Below, one piece after another: positions 62,251 to 64,000 of a DNA stretch of 64,000 bases; the first letter of the stretch is position 1, and every line of letters starts with the position of its first letter. The notes under the pieces were generated by a model. That model saw only the letters and a list, made by a program, of their open reading frames with translations. It made no database searches and was not told the origin of the DNA. This DNA is from an uncultured beta proteobacterium (GTDB lineage: Bacteria; Pseudomonadota; Gammaproteobacteria; Burkholderiales; SG8-39). The stretch lies in NCBI GenBank assembly GCA_902826155.1, contig CADEDU010000002.1, forward strand, positions 1-64,000, written 5' to 3'. Made by a program: the position numbers and the translations under genes.

Positions 62251-62999
62251 GCGAACGCCTCTTGCAGATCGAGTGGTGCGGCCTGACGCATTTCCAGACG
62301 CAGGCAGGATTCGACTTCGTTGAGATGGTGCAGCATCAGGCGCGCGGCTTTCGCCGCATCGCGCGCCTCGATCGCCGCGAGGATTGCCGCATGATCATCG
62401 CCGCGGCACGCAGGCATGGCCGGCGCGTCGTAGAGGTGGATCGCGATCGAGGTGATCGACTCCAGTTCGCGGAGCGTCTTGAGCAGCAACGCGTTGCCGT
62501 GCAACTCGGCGAGCAGCAGATGGAATTCGCCCGACAGGCGAACCAACGCACGCCGATCGTCCGCGCGGCGGGCCGCAGCCTCCGCGTTGCCATGGGCACG
62601 CAGTCGCATCAGTCCGGCGCGATCGATCGACTTGGCCACCTGCTGCACCAGCGGCGGCTCGATCATACGGCGCAGTTCGAACAGATCGCGCGTCTGCTCG
62701 ATGGTCGGCTCGGCCACGAACGCACCGCGATTGGGCTGCAACGTCACCACGCCCTCGTGCGCCAGACGCGCGAGCGCCTGGCGGATACGCGCGCGGCTCG
62801 CGCCCAGCGCGGCGCAGAGTTTCTCCTCGACGAGTTGTGCGCCGGGCGCGATGCGATGCTCGACGATGGCGCTGAAGATGCGATCGTAGATGGTCTCGAG
62901 CGACGCGTCGCGGGCCGGGCGCCGACGCGGCGCGCGCCTGAGCGCTTCGGGCTCTGCGCGGCGATTCATGCTGCGCGCCCCATGCCGCACTGCCACCAT
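62247..62999 (-). CDS. GntR-family (FCD/FadR subfamily) transcriptional regulator
   Basis: The 250-residue protein has an N-terminal winged helix (LETIYDRIFSAIVEHRIAPGAQLVEEKLCAALGASRARIRQALARLAHEGVV, shortened here: helix-turn-helix about 40-95) and an FCD ligand domain with metal-ligand His and Asp/Glu residues (FELRRMIEP, GEFHLLLAEL, HAAILAAIEARD). FCD regulators sense carboxylates or nucleobase catabolites. It is coupled to uraD and is likely an autoregulated repressor of the urate operon and the divergent TRAP receptor through the palindromes at 63069-63100. The start may be 62969. Confidence 0.88.
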   Translation of the reverse strand: MVAVRHGARSMNRRAEPEALRRAPRRRPARDASLETIYDRIFSAIVEHRIAPGAQLVEEKLCAALGASRARIRQALARLAHEGVVTLQPNRGAFVAEPTIEQTRDLFELRRMIEPPLVQQVAKSIDRAGLMRLRAHGNAEAAARRADDRRALVRLSGEFHLLLAELHGNALLLKTLRELESITSIAIHLYDAPAMPACRGDDHAAILAAIEARDAAKAARLMLHHLNEVESCLRLEMRQAAPLDLQEAFA

Positions 63000-63068
63000 G
63001 CGACCGAACTCGACTGAACCCTGCTCATGTTGCCTGTACCCATGACCGGGCGATGTTAGTCAGATTGG

Positions 63069-63100
63069 TTGACAATATCAACGCGGATTGTCGACAATCC
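63069..63100. promoter_or_regulatory. GntR-type operator pair in the urate/TRAP divergent region
   Basis: GGATTGTCGACAATCC (63085-63100) is a perfect 16-bp palindrome whose core TTGTCGACAA fits the GntR/FCD consensus (GT, two to three bases, AC). A second dyad GTTGACAATATCAAC (63069-63083) with 5-bp arms sits immediately beside it. The pair lies in the 241-base region between the regulator gene and the TRAP receptor gene, ideal for control of both. Confidence 0.6.
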
Positions 63101-63240
63101 GCTCGACAAAGGTTGCGAACGACGGTCGACGTAGCGGCACGCTTCTTGCGAAGTCTTGCGAAATCTCCTGCAGATTAGCAGCAGCCCGCATCGAGATACC
63201 GAAGAACGATTCGCTATCAGAACCGAAGGAAGGAGAACCC

Positions 63241-64000
63241 ATGCAACGCCATCCCCTCGCGCCCCTGGCTGGTGCGTTTTTCGCCGCGATGCTTTCCTGT
63301 GGTGCGCTCGCTGATCCGAACACGATGCGCATTGCCGGCAACTTCTCATCCAACGGCAAGCACGTCGACGGCATCGAGCGGCCGTTCTTCAACGGCTTGC
63401 CCAAGGCCACCGGCGTGAACATGAAGGTCAACTACAACCCGATGGACGTGGTCAACGTGCAGGCCGCCGACGCGCTGCGCTTGCTGCGTGCGGGCACCTT
63501 CGACGTGATGTCGGTGCAGATCGGCATGGCTTCACGCGACGATCCGTTCTTCGAGGGCATCGATCTGATGGGCGTGGCCACCGACATGGGCCAGTTGCGC
63601 AAAGTGGTCGAGGCCTATCGCGAAGCATTCGATCAACGGCTGCAGGCGCGCTTCAATGCCAAAGCCATGACGCTGTGGCCGTTCGGACCGCAGGTGTTCT
63701 GGTGCAATTCGGCCATCACCAAGATCGACGATCTGAAGGGCTTGAAGGTTCGCAGCTTCACTCCGTCGATGGCCGCGCTGGTGCAGCACTTCGGCGGTAC
63801 GCCGATCACGCTCCAGTTCAGCGAGGTGTATCCGGCACTGCAACGCGGCGTCGCCAACTGCGGCGTCACCTCCCCCACCTCGGGCAACACCGGCAAGTGG
63901 GGTGAAGTCACCACCCATTTTCTCCCGCTCGCAGTGTCCGGATCGGTGCAGGGCCACTTCATGAACCTGGCTTACTGGAAGCAGTTTTCGCCGGAGTCGC
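63241..64000 (+). CDS. TRAP transporter periplasmic receptor (DctP family), cut by window edge
   Basis: ATG 63241 follows GAAGGAAGGAGAA. The 253 codons present encode a signal peptide (LAGAFFAAMLSCGALADP) and DctP features: MRIAGNFSSNGKHVDGIERPF, AADALRLLRAGTFDVMSVQIGMASRDD, DDLKGLKVRSFTPSM and LQFSEVYPALQRGVANCG. The 3' part lies beyond base 64000. It is divergent from the urate operon across the GntR-type palindromes, so its ligand may be a purine-derived carboxylate or ureide. Small and large permease genes probably follow outside the window. Confidence 0.9.
   Translation, partial: MQRHPLAPLAGAFFAAMLSCGALADPNTMRIAGNFSSNGKHVDGIERPFFNGLPKATGVNMKVNYNPMDVVNVQAADALRLLRAGTFDVMSVQIGMASRDDPFFEGIDLMGVATDMGQLRKVVEAYREAFDQRLQARFNAKAMTLWPFGPQVFWCNSAITKIDDLKGLKVRSFTPSMAALVQHFGGTPITLQFSEVYPALQRGVANCGVTSPTSGNTGKWGEVTTHFLPLAVSGSVQGHFMNLAYWKQFSPES

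Noticed and set aside
63069..63083. TTGAC...TCAAC dyad as an FNR box
   Set aside because: The spacing is one base short of TTGAY-N4-RTCAA, and the adjacent GntR-type palindrome explains it better.

Overview
The window is a 64 kb stretch of a high-GC proteobacterial chromosome. I place it in the Betaproteobacteria, order Burkholderiales. The grounds are a PhaM-type polyhydroxyalkanoate granule regulator, a DUF3025-pyrC pair next to the RNase P RNA gene, and four Bug/TctC-type periplasmic binding protein genes, a family greatly expanded in Bordetella, Cupriavidus and relatives. I see no tRNA, rRNA, insertion sequence, phage gene or CRISPR array. Gene density is high and most of the content is accessory catabolism and transport. 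Species and family cannot be named from sequence alone.

Layout. 0-5.2 kb: an edge-truncated FIST gene and phaM, then a two-component locus made of a 966-residue kinase with two solute-binding modules, a canonical NarL-type regulator, and a second NarL-type regulator whose phosphoacceptor Asp is Glu, preceded by an FNR-like box. 5.3-11.4 kb: two divergent operons, isochorismatase-flavoprotein-MmgE/PrpD and CobW-hydantoinase, probably for a cyclic amide or ureide. 11.5-15.4 kb: a BTAD-type regulator and tiny lipoprotein facing an operon of an unknown 173-residue protein and an animal-type haem peroxidase. 15.7-18.7 kb: creatininase, HD-domain protein, AhpD-like protein and 2-oxoglutarate dioxygenase in one operon. 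18.8-29.4 kb: DUF2269 protein, polar amino-acid ABC permease and ATPase, RidA coupled to a Rieske oxygenase, MFS transporter, a solute-binding protein, an unknown secreted protein, a PucR-type regulator, a YCII-like protein and an AAA/DUF4143 ATPase.

29.5-36.8 kb holds the most coherent poorly described system: a six-gene operon running TonB, TonB-dependent receptor, DUF4331 protein, small lipoprotein, TPR protein, HupE/UreJ permease. A histidine-rich TonB linker, a HupE metal signature and an EF-hand in the HupE extracytoplasmic domain suggest an envelope-spanning metal uptake pathway.

37-45.9 kb carries housekeeping genes (ettA, rnpB, DUF3025, pyrC) interspersed with three Bug proteins, a GFA-family protein and an exported small protein. 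46-52.3 kb: a degenerate PAS/ATPase protein, an unknown protein, a cyclase-family hydrolase and a three-subunit molybdenum hydroxylase. 52.3-59.8 kb: an operon of Rieske oxygenase, class III aminotransferase, HDAC-like deacetylase and an alpha/beta hydrolase without its nucleophile, divergent from a complete TRAP transporter. 59.8-64 kb: a purine/urate catabolic operon (GntR regulator, uraD, nucleoside/guanine deaminase, Bug protein, uraH) divergent from a second TRAP receptor, with palindromic GntR-type operators between them.

Translational coupling is widespread (1, 4 or 11 nt overlaps, including TTG and GTG starts), and it fixed several start sites. Protein families were assigned by reading motifs; no database search was run.
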